NCBI RefSeq assembly: GCF_900106855.1
Contig: NZ_FNWI01000004.1
Coordinates: 1,922,001 to 1,986,000, forward strand
Direction of reading: 5' to 3'
Length of the DNA: 64,000 nucleotides
From: Varibaculum massiliense
GTDB taxonomy: Bacteria > Actinomycetota > Actinomycetes > Actinomycetales > Actinomycetaceae
Of the stretch, positions 18,605-28,059 are shown in pieces. The translations under genes and the position numbers were made by a program. The notes below the pieces were generated by a model, which made no database searches, was not told the origin of the DNA, and saw nothing but the letters and a program-made list of their open reading frames with translations. Position 1 is the first letter of the stretch, and the number at the start of each line of letters is the position of its first letter.

Positions 18605-20695
18605 GTGCAAGAAAACCCTGCAGTCACTCTGCTGACTCCCAGCGTAATTCACCGGCTTTGCCGCCAGCTGGATATTCGCCCTACGAAACAGTTGGGACAA
18701 AACTTTGTTACTGAGCCGAGCGCTATCCGTAAGATCGTGCGCGAAGCCGGGGTAAAAGCTGGTGACCAGGTACTAGAAGTCGGTCCCGGACTGGGATCGC
18801 TAACTTTGGGTCTGCTAGAGGCAGGGGCTTGCGTGACTGCCTGCGAGATTGACCCCCGCCTAGCCGGGTTCTTACCGGCAACTATTCTCAGTCACGCCCC
18901 CGGCGCTGCCCGCCAGATGTATCTGATTCAAAAGGATGCCTTAAAACTGTTACCTGCAGATTTAGTGGGACTATTGAGCATAGCCGAGGACGCGGAGGGC
19001 TCCGGGGATGAGCGTGGGGGGAATGTTTCGGTTGCGACCTCCACCTCGAGCAGAGACTTTTCCCCGGAAGTTTTAGTTTCTAACCTTCCCTATAACGTGG
19101 CGGTTCCGGTGCTGTTGCATCTATTCGCGGTTTTCCCCTCTCTTAAACGCGCGCTAGTAATGGTGCAAAAAGAGGTGGCGCTGCGCCTGTGCGCCACTCC
19201 GGGCAGCAAAGTCTACGGGGTGCCCAGCGTAAAAATCGCTTGGTACGGTCGAGCGCGGATGGGTTCTGAGATTTCCCGGCGAGTTTTCTATCCGCAACCC
19301 AACGTAGATTCGGCCTTAGTGGAAATTACCCGGGAAATAAAAACTCCAGGTGAAAGCGGGTTTATGGGGGAGGTGAACGGTTTAGCTCCGGGAGCGACCC
19401 CCTTAGAGGAGCAAAAAGAAAAAGAACGCCAAGCAGTTTTTAACCTGATTGACCAGGCGTTTGCTTCCCGGAGAAAAATGCTGCGGGCAGGGTTAAAATC
19501 TTGGGCTCGACCCCTGGCAGCTGAGCCTGTCCTGAAAGCCTGTGGAATTGACCCCACTGCCCGTGCTGAAAACCTGAGGGTGGAGCAGTTTGTGGCAATT
19601 GCGCGGTTGCAGCGCGCCCTCCTTGCCGGTTTCGAAACTCAGGAAGGGAAATCTACCTGGGAAAACGGCTCTGGCGAGGGCGAATACAAGGCTCACGAAA
19701 ACCTTCCTGTAGCGGGAGAAACTCCGACAGAAAAAGCTCCCCTCAAGGCGCGTGCTAGCGCCAATGGGAAAGTAAATCTATTACTAGCCGCCGGGGAATC
19801 GGAAGACGGCTATCACCGTCTCTCTATAGTTTTTCAAGCCGTCAGCCTCAAAGAAACTGTAGAGATAACTCTGCAGCCCGCCGGTATTGACCTTGAAGTC
19901 TCCTTTAGCGCCCCGCCCGGCGCAGTCGGATACCATCCCGGACGCGACCAACAGGCAATGTCGGGGCTAGATCCGCAGGATAACCTGGCTACCCGGGCAT
20001 TTGTGCTGGTAGCCGCGCAATGTGGTTACCAGGGAGGCGCGCAGATAAAGATTAACAAACAGGTGCCGGTAGCGGCCGGGATGGCGGGCGGGTCTGCTGA
20101 CGGGGCGGCAGCGCTGCTGGCCGCTAACCAGGTACTAGCTGCCGGGCTAACCCTAGGGGAGTTAGCCGAACTGGGTGCCAGCCTGGGGGCGGATGTTCCC
20201 TTTGGGCTCTATGGGGGAACCTGCTTCGCGGATCGGCGGGGCGACCGGATTACCCCCCTGCCGCCAGCAAAACCCTTACACCTGGTGGTGGCAGTTTCCC
20301 CCGAAACCTTGCCTACCCCAAAGGTGTTTCAACGCTTTGACCAGGCAGGCGTGCCGCTGACCGCTTTGCCGACCCTACCGGAGATAACCGCCCTGTTGCA
20401 GGCGCTTTATGCCGGAGACTTCGGCGCCCTCGCAAAGCTAATTCGTAACGACTTGCAAGCCCCAGCGCTAAGTCTACTTCCGCAGTTGGGGGCAACTATA
20501 GAGGTCGCCCGGCAGCAAGGTGCGATTCCCTTTATTACTGGGTCTGGCCCCAGCGTTATTTGCCTGGTAGACAGCGCGGAAAAGGCAGAAAAACTGGCCG
20601 GGGAGCTCGCCCAGCTTGAACAGGTTGCCTACACCCTGCCGCTAACTTTTTCAGCCCCCGAAATCGATCTCGCCAGAAAGCAGTGGTGGGCGTGA
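18605..20695 (+). CDS. ksgA-ispE: Fused RsmA (KsgA) rRNA dimethyltransferase and IspE kinase
   Basis: 696 residues in one uninterrupted frame. Residues ~15-335 are RsmA: RPTKQLGQNFV, SAM site VLEVGPGLGSLTLG and catalytic NLPYNVAVP; it dimethylates two adenines of 16S rRNA. It carries a ~35-residue acidic/Ser insert before the NLPY motif. Residues ~385-696 are IspE (CDP-methylerythritol kinase of the MEP isoprenoid pathway): SANGKVNLLL, GHMP glycine loop VAAGMAGGSADGAAALL and FITGSGPSVICL. A ~50-residue linker joins them. In most actinobacteria these are adjacent separate genes. The GTG start at 18605 abuts its GGAAGG site, so the exact N-terminus is uncertain. Confidence 0.93.
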   Translation: MQENPAVTLLTPSVIHRLCRQLDIRPTKQLGQNFVTEPSAIRKIVREAGVKAGDQVLEVGPGLGSLTLGLLEAGACVTACEIDPRLAGFLPATILSHAPGAARQMYLIQKDALKLLPADLVGLLSIAEDAEGSGDERGGNVSVATSTSSRDFSPEVLVSNLPYNVAVPVLLHLFAVFPSLKRALVMVQKEVALRLCATPGSKVYGVPSVKIAWYGRARMGSEISRRVFYPQPNVDSALVEITREIKTPGESGFMGEVNGLAPGATPLEEQKEKERQAVFNLIDQAFASRRKMLRAGLKSWARPLAAEPVLKACGIDPTARAENLRVEQFVAIARLQRALLAGFETQEGKSTWENGSGEGEYKAHENLPVAGETPTEKAPLKARASANGKVNLLLAAGESEDGYHRLSIVFQAVSLKETVEITLQPAGIDLEVSFSAPPGAVGYHPGRDQQAMSGLDPQDNLATRAFVLVAAQCGYQGGAQIKINKQVPVAAGMAGGSADGAAALLAANQVLAAGLTLGELAELGASLGADVPFGLYGGTCFADRRGDRITPLPPAKPLHLVVAVSPETLPTPKVFQRFDQAGVPLTALPTLPEITALLQALYAGDFGALAKLIRNDLQAPALSLLPQLGATIEVARQQGAIPFITGSGPSVICLVDSAEKAEKLAGELAQLEQVAYTLPLTFSAPEIDLARKQWWA

Positions 20696-22563
20696 GCATC
20701 TTCTTAGCTGGAACCCATGAAGCCGGCGCTCTCGCTGGCCCGCGCCGTCTACTTTCCGGAATAACCGTTAGCCTCTCTCCCTGCGACCGAATCGGAATCC
20801 TAGGCCCCAATGGCGCCGGAAAATCTACCCTGTTGCGGCTGCTGAGCGGAACCCAAGAACCCGATAGTGGCAGTGTTACACAGGCGCCGGGGGTAAGTTT
20901 TGCCTGCCTCTCCCAGCAGCAGACTCTGGATCCCACACTGAGCGTTAAAGAGGAAGTCCATGGAAAAATCCCCGACTATCAGTGGGCATCTAAGCCGCAT
21001 TTGCGGGAGATAGATAAAGGTCTGCTGCCAGATATAGATTTGTCCACCAAATGCGCCGAACTTTCGGGGGGACAGGCACGCCGGGTTGCCCTGGCGCGTA
21101 CCTTGGGCAAAGACGCCCCCATTTTGGCATTAGACGAGCCTACTAACCATTTAGATGTAGAGGGGGTAGCCTGGCTGGCGCGTTACCTCAATAACCGTTT
21201 TAGCTCTGGAAATGGCGCCTTAGTAGTGATTACCCACGACCGCTGGTTCTTGGATGCGGTTTGTAACCGGATTTGGGAGGTAGTGCCGGGAGTTGACCCC
21301 GGATATGGACGGGAGCAGATTCCCGGTCACGTGGAAGAATATGAGGGTTCTTACGCCGCATACATACTTGCCCGGATGGAACGGGCGCGGCAAGCCCAGG
21401 TGGCGGAAGAAAAACGTCAAAACCAGTTGCGTAAAGAACTTGCCTGGTTGCGGCGGGGAGCCCCGGCGCGCACCTCCAAACCGAAGTTTCGCATTGACGC
21501 CGCCGAAGCCCTGATTAGTGATGTCCCCCCGCTGCGTGACAATGTGGAGTTAGTGCGCTTGGCCTCGGCGCGTCTAGGCAAGCGTGTAATCGAGTTAGAG
21601 GACGTGTCCTTTTCTTATCCCGGCTCAAAGCGAAAAATCTTGAACCAGGTGACTTGGCGGCTAAATCCCGGTCAGCGAGTGGGGATTATCGGGGTTAATG
21701 GTGCAGGTAAATCCACTTTACTGAGGATAATGAGTGGGAAACTTACCCCTACCGCCGGCAAAGTTAAACGGGGAAAAACGGTACAGCTAGCTACCTTGGA
21801 ACAAACTCCCCAAATCCGGGGAATGAATCCCGATTTGCGGGTGGTAGAAGCCATATCTCAGATTAAAGAGCGAATCCAGTGGGGAGAACAAGAAATTACC
21901 GCCGCCAAACTGGTAGAAAAACTAGGGTTTAGCAAAGAGCGCGCCTGGACGCGGGTAAGTGACCTTTCCGGTGGGGAAATGCGGCGGTTACAGATTGCGT
22001 CCCAGCTGTTGGCGGAACCTAATGTGTTGATTCTGGATGAGCCCACGAACGACCTGGATACCGATACTTTGGCGCAGCTTGAAGATTTGCTAGATTCTTT
22101 CCCCGGCACCCTGGTGGTGGTTAGCCACGACCGTTACCTGCTGCAACGGGTTACTGATTCGCAGGTGGCGCTGCTGGCGGACGGTACCTTGGCGGCGCTG
22201 CCCGGCGGAGTGGAACAGTATTTAGAGCTGCGGGCATCCGGAGAGATAGTCGCAGGCAGCGACCAGGAATCTGCTGCCGATAAAACTACCGGTGAGGATA
22301 GCGCGAAAAGTAGGAAACCAGCGCAAAAAAGCGGGGCGGAGATTTATCGGGCGCGAAAATTACTTTCGGCTACTGAGAAGAAACTCGATAAGCTGCACCA
22401 GCAGCTCAAACAAGTAGACCAGGAATTAAGCGAAGGTGCCGCCGATACCTCCCCCAAAGGGTTGGAGCACCTGCAAAAGCTTAATCAGCGCCGCGCCCAA
22501 TTGGTTAGCGAAGAAGCAGAGTTAGAAGAAAACTGGTTGCGCCTGTCGGAAACTTTGGAATAA
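20692..22563 (+). CDS. ABC-F family ATPase
   Basis: 623 residues from GTG 20692, which overlaps the IspE stop (GTGA). Two ABC domains without membrane segments: Walker A GPNGAGKSTLL and GVNGAGKSTLL, signatures LSGGQARRVAL and LSGGEMRRLQI, Walker B ALDEPTNHLD and ILDEPTNDLD. The interdomain linker is rich in Arg and Ala, and the C-terminal ~100 residues form a charged coiled coil like Uup. ABC-F proteins act on ribosomes or nucleic acid. An antibiotic-resistance role cannot be inferred. Translational coupling to ksgA-ispE is likely. Confidence 0.9.
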   Translation: MSIFLAGTHEAGALAGPRRLLSGITVSLSPCDRIGILGPNGAGKSTLLRLLSGTQEPDSGSVTQAPGVSFACLSQQQTLDPTLSVKEEVHGKIPDYQWASKPHLREIDKGLLPDIDLSTKCAELSGGQARRVALARTLGKDAPILALDEPTNHLDVEGVAWLARYLNNRFSSGNGALVVITHDRWFLDAVCNRIWEVVPGVDPGYGREQIPGHVEEYEGSYAAYILARMERARQAQVAEEKRQNQLRKELAWLRRGAPARTSKPKFRIDAAEALISDVPPLRDNVELVRLASARLGKRVIELEDVSFSYPGSKRKILNQVTWRLNPGQRVGIIGVNGAGKSTLLRIMSGKLTPTAGKVKRGKTVQLATLEQTPQIRGMNPDLRVVEAISQIKERIQWGEQEITAAKLVEKLGFSKERAWTRVSDLSGGEMRRLQIASQLLAEPNVLILDEPTNDLDTDTLAQLEDLLDSFPGTLVVVSHDRYLLQRVTDSQVALLADGTLAALPGGVEQYLELRASGEIVAGSDQESAADKTTGEDSAKSRKPAQKSGAEIYRARKLLSATEKKLDKLHQQLKQVDQELSEGAADTSPKGLEHLQKLNQRRAQLVSEEAELEENWLRLSETLE

Positions 22564-22604
22564 GCTTCTACGGCGCAACCAGTTTGTTAACTAACGTCTG
22601 CTAC

Positions 22605-25600
22605 TTAACGCTGCCTATCCCGCTTGCGGGAATAGGCTACTCCCGCACCTGCCAGCACTAGCACTCCGCTCAACAGCAGGGAGAGTAACTCATAACTGCC
22701 GGTTGGGGGCATATGCTGGCTGTCGCCCTGGGGGGAGGGCTTTCCGGGATTAGGTTTCCCTGGTTGCTCCGGTGTTCCCGGTTGTCCCGGTTGTCCGGGG
22801 GTTTCCGGGGTAGCAAAGGCGTTGATTCCCAGCAGGTCATAGGCGGGGCCATTTTCCGCGATGATTCCCGCATGCCGGGAGAAATAGTCGCTAAGTTTGC
22901 CGGTACTGGCATCAGCAGTGACAATCCCGGCTGGCAAAGCGAAAACTTTAAGTTTGGCTCCAGAACTATCTTTAACCATGTATTTGAAGTTGGCCTCTGC
23001 AGAGCCGGTCTGGTAATCCTGCACCGCGGCGTTCCAGTATTTGTCCTGGAAGGAGCGTTTAGCAATCTGGATACTGCCCACCGGCTCTCCCGCCTTTGCC
23101 ATCACCTCTACCTCTTGACCATCCTCACTAATCTTGGTAGCAGCGGTCCGGTAAGCGGTGCGATTTAGTTTCGAAGCTGGGCCATTAACTACTGTTAGAT
23201 AGTTATTTTCGCTGCCCGCAGCCACATTCGTGGTTCTAAATAAAGGGCTGTCCGCATGGTCTTTTTCCACTAATAAGGTGGAGTTCTTGACCATCATTGG
23301 CTGGTCTCCATAGTGTCCACCTAGCAGGCCTGAATAATAAGTGGGAACTGCTTTATTAATATAGTGAGCTACCCGGTTTAACTCTCCGCCCTTAGCCAAG
23401 AAAACGAAGGGTTGATAATCATTTAGCAGCAACGCAGAAGAGTCAGTAACGGTCGTGTTGTTGATCTGTCCGGCAAAGCCACCGTAGGAGCCACCTTTGG
23501 AGTCAACTTTTTGTACTCCATCAACTTGCAAATGCGAATTTTTAATGCTGAAGTCCCGCAAGAATCCGCCATAGCCACCGCCATAGATGGATCCGGCATG
23601 ATTGACCTCGATATTTTTATCGACAAATACGGTGTTTCCGCTGTGAGTAGCATTATTTTGGGCACGTGCAGCCCCCAAACCAAAGTACAGGTTTTTCTGA
23701 CTGGCACTGGCTACCTTTACATCCCCCACTACAATCCGACTATCTTTAATGTCTGACTGTCCAAAAGCGGTTAAACCGCCGATATAGGCAGCTTCTTTAG
23801 CGTCCGGATCCGTTAGGGCGACGTTAAAAGATTTAGCCTGTGCCGAGCACTTTTCTGCGGGCTGCTTTTTATCTTGGGAGCCGAACATTAGCGCGACTGT
23901 GCCAGCCGTTTTAGCGGAGATATTGATATTTCCCGCCTTAAAATGATTATCCGCCGTTAGCTGTGGATAGAAGTTTTCTTCCGGTTCGCTGTTGAGAATA
24001 TGTCCCAAGCCGGAAAAATCTAAGTTGCTAGCCGAAACTGAAATATCACCGTAAGTGACGCTATTTCCTTTGGCATTAGCCAGGTTGTACATCATCAGCT
24101 GGGCATCAACATCCCCTTTAGGATTATCAATCTTAAAGTTCCCGCAGGTTAGCTGGTTATTTTTAGCACTTACCTCCGGCAGAGGGCTCTTTTTTGCGGG
24201 GTTTGTTTCCTTGCCGGTGCGCGCTTTCATTGCGAGTCCGGCATAAAAAATGTCGCCTGTCCCGGTCCCTTTAAGTTCAATCTCGCCAACCCGATAGGTG
24301 TTGTTTTCGTAAACTTGCAGGTCGTTAACCCCATTTTCTCCGTCAGAGTTCCACGAGTTCATAAAACCGACAGAAGACAGGATTAGCATTGACGATTCTA
24401 CCTGCAGCTTCTTGGCTATTTTAATATTGTTGTTTTTAACGTTGAGATAGTTTCCTTTGGAATTATCGTCAGCAAGACCATGAACCCGGGTGTAATTCCA
24501 ACTGGATCCGGTCTTTTGGGAAATAGCCGGATTAGATTTGAAAATAATATTTTTTACCTGGAGCTGGGAATTAGTGAAGTTTTGTACCTCCTCAGAGATA
24601 CCGGCGGCCAGCGGAGCGGAAATACCCGACCGATAGCCTTTACCACCCTGCATATCCACTTTGAGGTCACCAACGATATTGATCTGGGCGTTGTCTATCC
24701 AGGCTTCCCCCAAGTCGAAACCGATACCGGCGGCATAACCGGCATTCTTGGTCACCGCCTGAATATTTCCGCCTACCTGCAGGTTCAAATTCTTTAGATG
24801 CCCAGTAGCCTCCAGCACCTGAGGCTTGCGGTTAACATACAGCTCCCGCCAGGTTTTACCCCCATCAATCTGATTAGTTTCTCGCTGCGGAGTGGTGTTA
24901 CCGAAGTGGAAAGTAAAACCAAAAGCTCCTGCCGAAGCGTCTTCTCTCTCCGGGGCGGTTTCGCTACCAATATTTCCCTTAACGTCGATCTTAAGGCTAT
25001 CGAAGTTAGTGTCATCAGCGAACCAAGTGAACCCGGTAGAGAGGACTCCTTGGTAGTTGCCGGCATAGTTAGTGGAGCAGCGTACTTTGCCTAAGCTGGC
25101 TAGAGGTTTAACGTTGCCGGCTACCGAAACCTCAATATTTTCCACTTTCCCACTGGCAGCAACAAAGCCCTGATCGGTTAGGGTGCTTCCCCCGCGTAGT
25201 TCCATAGCGAAGGGAAAACCATCGACATCCCCCGCGTACTTTAGTTTCAGGTTAGTAATCGTGAACTTATCCGCAGCTACTCGCCCAAACAAGGGGAAGG
25301 CATCCTGGGCAGGAAAAGAGATAGTGTGTCCATCCCCATCAAAAGTAACCGTGCCGTCAATGTTGATTAAACCGTATTTAACCAGCTGTTTTTTATCTGC
25401 GAAATAGGGGTTAGCAGGGTTGATCTGAAAATCTTTGGCCAGTTTATAGTCGCCCGGCTTTAAAGTCAGCACCTCCCGACTGGCAGAATCTAAGCAGTCG
25501 TTTGTAAGAGTCTTAATTTCTAAATACGGTTCCAGATCCGCAAAAGAAGCAATCTCTACGGTAGCGGCAGGTGCCGGTGCCGGAGCCCGCTGGGGAAGGG

Positions 25601-25832
25601 GAGCGGCAGCCGGTGTCGATACGGCAGACGCACCTGAGCTTGGTAAGGTCTGCTCGGGGGCGCCAGATTCCGCAGCGGGGGCAACTTCTGTCGAGCTGGG
25701 CGTAGAATCTAGCTCTTCCGGGTCAGCGGCCTGAGCGGGCCCGGGAAAAAGTAATGCGATCAATGCTGATAGTGCTAGAGCGGTAAGTAGCGCTCGGAAA
25801 AAACCGAGTTTCCCTAAAGTGCGTTTCATCAC
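22605..25832 (-). CDS. Large cell-wall-anchored surface protein with variant sorting motif
   Basis: 1075 residues. Signal peptide at 1-36 (MKRTLGK basic start, hydrophobic core, AQA-A cleavage). A Pro/Ala-rich linker (~37-95) leads into ~900 residues rich in Asn, Gly and short hydrophobic strands (repeated patterns like IDNAQINIVGDLKVD), suggestive of a beta-helical passenger. A Pro-rich wall-spanning stretch (~1010-1038) precedes MPPTG (1041-1045), a hydrophobic helix and the basic tail SRKRDRQR. This is a sortase signal with Met in place of Leu. Likely an adhesin or surface-layer component; the ligand is unknown. It is a single gene on the minus strand. Confidence 0.85.
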   Translation of the reverse strand: MMKRTLGKLGFFRALLTALALSALIALLFPGPAQAADPEELDSTPSSTEVAPAAESGAPEQTLPSSGASAVSTPAAAPLPQRAPAPAPAATVEIASFADLEPYLEIKTLTNDCLDSASREVLTLKPGDYKLAKDFQINPANPYFADKKQLVKYGLINIDGTVTFDGDGHTISFPAQDAFPLFGRVAADKFTITNLKLKYAGDVDGFPFAMELRGGSTLTDQGFVAASGKVENIEVSVAGNVKPLASLGKVRCSTNYAGNYQGVLSTGFTWFADDTNFDSLKIDVKGNIGSETAPEREDASAGAFGFTFHFGNTTPQRETNQIDGGKTWRELYVNRKPQVLEATGHLKNLNLQVGGNIQAVTKNAGYAAGIGFDLGEAWIDNAQINIVGDLKVDMQGGKGYRSGISAPLAAGISEEVQNFTNSQLQVKNIIFKSNPAISQKTGSSWNYTRVHGLADDNSKGNYLNVKNNNIKIAKKLQVESSMLILSSVGFMNSWNSDGENGVNDLQVYENNTYRVGEIELKGTGTGDIFYAGLAMKARTGKETNPAKKSPLPEVSAKNNQLTCGNFKIDNPKGDVDAQLMMYNLANAKGNSVTYGDISVSASNLDFSGLGHILNSEPEENFYPQLTADNHFKAGNINISAKTAGTVALMFGSQDKKQPAEKCSAQAKSFNVALTDPDAKEAAYIGGLTAFGQSDIKDSRIVVGDVKVASASQKNLYFGLGAARAQNNATHSGNTVFVDKNIEVNHAGSIYGGGYGGFLRDFSIKNSHLQVDGVQKVDSKGGSYGGFAGQINNTTVTDSSALLLNDYQPFVFLAKGGELNRVAHYINKAVPTYYSGLLGGHYGDQPMMVKNSTLLVEKDHADSPLFRTTNVAAGSENNYLTVVNGPASKLNRTAYRTAATKISEDGQEVEVMAKAGEPVGSIQIAKRSFQDKYWNAAVQDYQTGSAEANFKYMVKDSSGAKLKVFALPAGIVTADASTGKLSDYFSRHAGIIAENGPAYDLLGINAFATPETPGQPGQPGTPEQPGKPNPGKPSPQGDSQHMPPTGSYELLSLLLSGVLVLAGAGVAYSRKRDRQR

Positions 25833-26011
25833 GATTTCTTTCTCTTGAGTGCGCGCGCTAGTTGCTATCTGCTAAGCCGGTGAGTTAAAAACTGCACCTA
25901 TCAGCGCTTTTATTTTTCATTATACCGGGATTAAAGCCTTGGAAAGCAAGGGGGAGAAGCAATTATTAGCGTGTATTAGGTCATGCAGAAGCAATGAACT
26001 CAGATATCTAC

Positions 26012-26548
26012 CTAGCGCAAAGGACGCACCGGGGTGCCTTCAAAAGGTAGTAGTAGACGCCGCAGCAGTCCCGAGAGTACCTTCCGCTCGTCCTCATCTA
26101 GGGGAGAAACTAGCTCTGACTCGCGCCGCAAGAGCTCCTTGAGGGCTGCATCTACCCGGGTAACTCCCTTGTCGGTAAGAGTCACCAAAACGGCGCGGCG
26201 ATCATGCGGGGAGGGGGTGCGTTTGACCAGCCCCTTCTTTTCTAGGCGATCAATCCGGTTGGTCATAGTGCCGGAAGAAACTAGCAGTTCCTGCAACAGG
26301 GTGCCGGGGGTTAAAGAATAGGGAGCGGCCGCGCGGCGTAGCACGGAAAGCACATCAAACTCCCACGGTTCCATTCCTTGAGCGCTAAAGGCCTCTTTGC
26401 GTGCCAAATCTAGGTGGCGAGCTAGGCGGGCAACCCGGGAATAAACTTCCATCGGAGAAACATCAAGATCTGGGCGTTCAATCTGCCAAGCAAGAATGAT
26501 GCGATCGACTTCGTCAGTAGCGTCGGAGGAAATGTTTTGTGGAATCAC
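26012..26548 (-). CDS. MarR family transcriptional regulator
   Basis: 178 residues. Winged-helix core with EFDVLSVLRRAAAPYSLTPGTLLQELLVSSGTMTNRIDRLEKKGLV (recognition helix region) followed by the wing DRRAVLVTLTDKG. N-terminal ~40 residues form the dimerisation helix. GTG start at 26548. Two similar palindromic sequences lie just upstream (26552-26565 and 26614-26627) and are plausible operators for autoregulation. No effector gene is adjacent in the same operon. Confidence 0.88.
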   Translation of the reverse strand: MIPQNISSDATDEVDRIILAWQIERPDLDVSPMEVYSRVARLARHLDLARKEAFSAQGMEPWEFDVLSVLRRAAAPYSLTPGTLLQELLVSSGTMTNRIDRLEKKGLVKRTPSPHDRRAVLVTLTDKGVTRVDAALKELLRRESELVSPLDEDERKVLSGLLRRLLLPFEGTPVRPLR

Positions 26549-26551
26549 AAG

Positions 26552-26565
26552 CTAAGTTTACTTGA
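26552..26565. promoter_or_regulatory. Possible MarR operator, proximal half-match
   Basis: CTAAGTTTACTTGA matches the palindrome at 26614-26627 at 10 of 14 positions and lies immediately upstream of the marR start codon. Confidence 0.35.
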
Positions 26566-26613
26566 AGTCGAGACACTGGTCTATGTCTGATTGCCATGAC
26601 TAGCATCACGAAG

Positions 26614-26627
26614 TTAGGTTTACCTAA
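26614..26627. promoter_or_regulatory. Palindromic operator candidate TTAGGT-TT-ACCTAA
   Basis: Perfect 6-bp arms around TT. It lies 66 bases upstream of the MarR gene and is probably its target. It also resembles a partial DtxR/IdeR iron box, which is the main alternative. The remaining non-coding stretch up to the tRNA (26628-26843) shows nothing else recognisable. Confidence 0.45.
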
Positions 26628-26843
26628 AATATGTATCTGGACACACAGTTAAGCCATTCGCCCCGCCGAACTTTGCGACACGAGGGCAGTTAATCGTTTT
26701 TGGGACATACCATTTCGGCTCTCGGCAGGGGATATTCTTTTTCCGCTCAGCAGGAAAACCTTATTGGTGAAAGGGGGTGGCTACCTCGCCGCGAAATACC
26801 GTTTTTAGGAAACTTATTTGCCCTGTGTAATATAGAGGAGTAT

Positions 26844-26915
26844 TCCGCCCTGGTGTATAGGTAACACGCGGGCTTTTGGTGCCTTGAGAGCCGGGTTCGA
26901 ATCCTGGGGGCGGAA
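26844..26915 (+). tRNA. tRNA-Gln (TTG anticodon)
   Basis: Acceptor stem TCCGCCC/GGGCGGA (7 bp), D-arm GTGT...ACAC, anticodon loop TTTTGGT giving UUG (Gln), T-arm CCGGG-TTCGAAT-CCTGG. The outermost anticodon-stem pair is mismatched. CCA is not encoded. It lies just upstream of glmU. Confidence 0.9.
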
Positions 26916-26969
26916 CTGGCAGTTAAGTGCCTATTCTTTCCAATCCGGCTACCTACAAGGGGTCAAATC

Positions 26970-27989
26970 GTGGAAAATGCACCCGCGGCAGCGATTATAT
27001 TAGCTGCTGGTAAAGGTACTCGTATGAAATCTGCCCGCCCCAAAGTTCTGCACCCCTTGGCGGGGAAAGCACTGTTGGGACACGCTATCGATGCGGTGGC
27101 AGCTCTGAAGCCGCAGGCACTGTGCGTAGTAATTCGTCACGAACGCGAAGCGGTGGCTCAGTATGTAAACAGCTACTGCCCGCAAGCTATTTTAGCTGAT
27201 CAAGATGAAATCCCGGGAACTGGGAGGGCAGTGCAATGCGCCCTCGAAAAACTGGCTGAGCAAGGCCAGCTCAGCGGAACCGTGGTAATCACCTCCGGTG
27301 ATGTACCGCTGCTAGAAAGCTCCACCTTAGAGAAAATGCTGCAAACCCATCAGGGAGCCGGAAATCAAGTAACGGTATTAACCACCCAGGTCCCTGATCC
27401 CAGTGGTTACGGACGGGTAATCCGATCCGAAACCGGCGCGGTCAGTGCCATTGTGGAGGATCGGGACTGCCAGGAAACCCAGCGGCAAATCCGGGAAATC
27501 AACGCCGGGATTTATGCTTTTGACGCCCAGTTCCTTATCCAGGCGCTTTCAGGACTGGGTACTGATAACGATCAGGGCGAGGTTTACCTGACGGACACTA
27601 TTGCGATAGCGGCTGGAAACGGACGCGCCGGAGCGTATCTGCTTGATGACTATATGCAGGCAGAGGGATGTAATGACCGCGTTCAATTGGCTGGTCTGCA
27701 CCGGGAATATAACCGGCGAATCCTGAACCAATTAATGAAGGACGGGGTCAGCATTATTGACCCCGAAACCACTTGGATTGAAAAAAGTGTCACTATTGCT
27801 GCTGACGCCGTGATTTTGCCGGGATGCGACCTCCATGGCAATACGGCTATTGGCGCCGGAGCCGAGGTAGGTCCCTTTACTTCGCTTCGTGATGTGAAGG
27901 TAGGGGAGGGCGCCCGGGCGCGCCGCTGTGATTTACAGGCAGTGAATCTGGCTAGTGACTCCAACCATTGTTGCGAAACCAACCTGTAG
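26970..27989 (+). CDS. glmU: GlmU-like UDP-GlcNAc pyrophosphorylase lacking the acetyltransferase domain
   Basis: 339 residues against ~450-480 for bifunctional GlmU. The N-terminal uridylyltransferase domain is complete: LAAGKGTRMKS, PGTGRAVQCAL, TSGDVPLL, GYGRVIR and NAGIYAFD. The left-handed beta-helix begins (ADAVILPGCDLHGNTAIG...VGPFTSLR) but the protein ends after an unrelated tail (SDSNHCCETNL). All later acetyltransferase residues (His, Tyr and Asn of the usual active site) are therefore absent, and no remnant of them follows before prs. Start GTG at 26970 with AAGGGG upstream. GlcN-1-P acetylation, essential for peptidoglycan precursors, must be done elsewhere or this copy is degenerate. 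Confidence 0.85.
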   Translation: MENAPAAAIILAAGKGTRMKSARPKVLHPLAGKALLGHAIDAVAALKPQALCVVIRHEREAVAQYVNSYCPQAILADQDEIPGTGRAVQCALEKLAEQGQLSGTVVITSGDVPLLESSTLEKMLQTHQGAGNQVTVLTTQVPDPSGYGRVIRSETGAVSAIVEDRDCQETQRQIREINAGIYAFDAQFLIQALSGLGTDNDQGEVYLTDTIAIAAGNGRAGAYLLDDYMQAEGCNDRVQLAGLHREYNRRILNQLMKDGVSIIDPETTWIEKSVTIAADAVILPGCDLHGNTAIGAGAEVGPFTSLRDVKVGEGARARRCDLQAVNLASDSNHCCETNL

Positions 27990-28059
27990 TGCGCTTCATG
28001 ACTTGTAGAATCGAAATAACGGCATGGCGAATCTGGCCAAAAATGAAAGGTAACACGCA

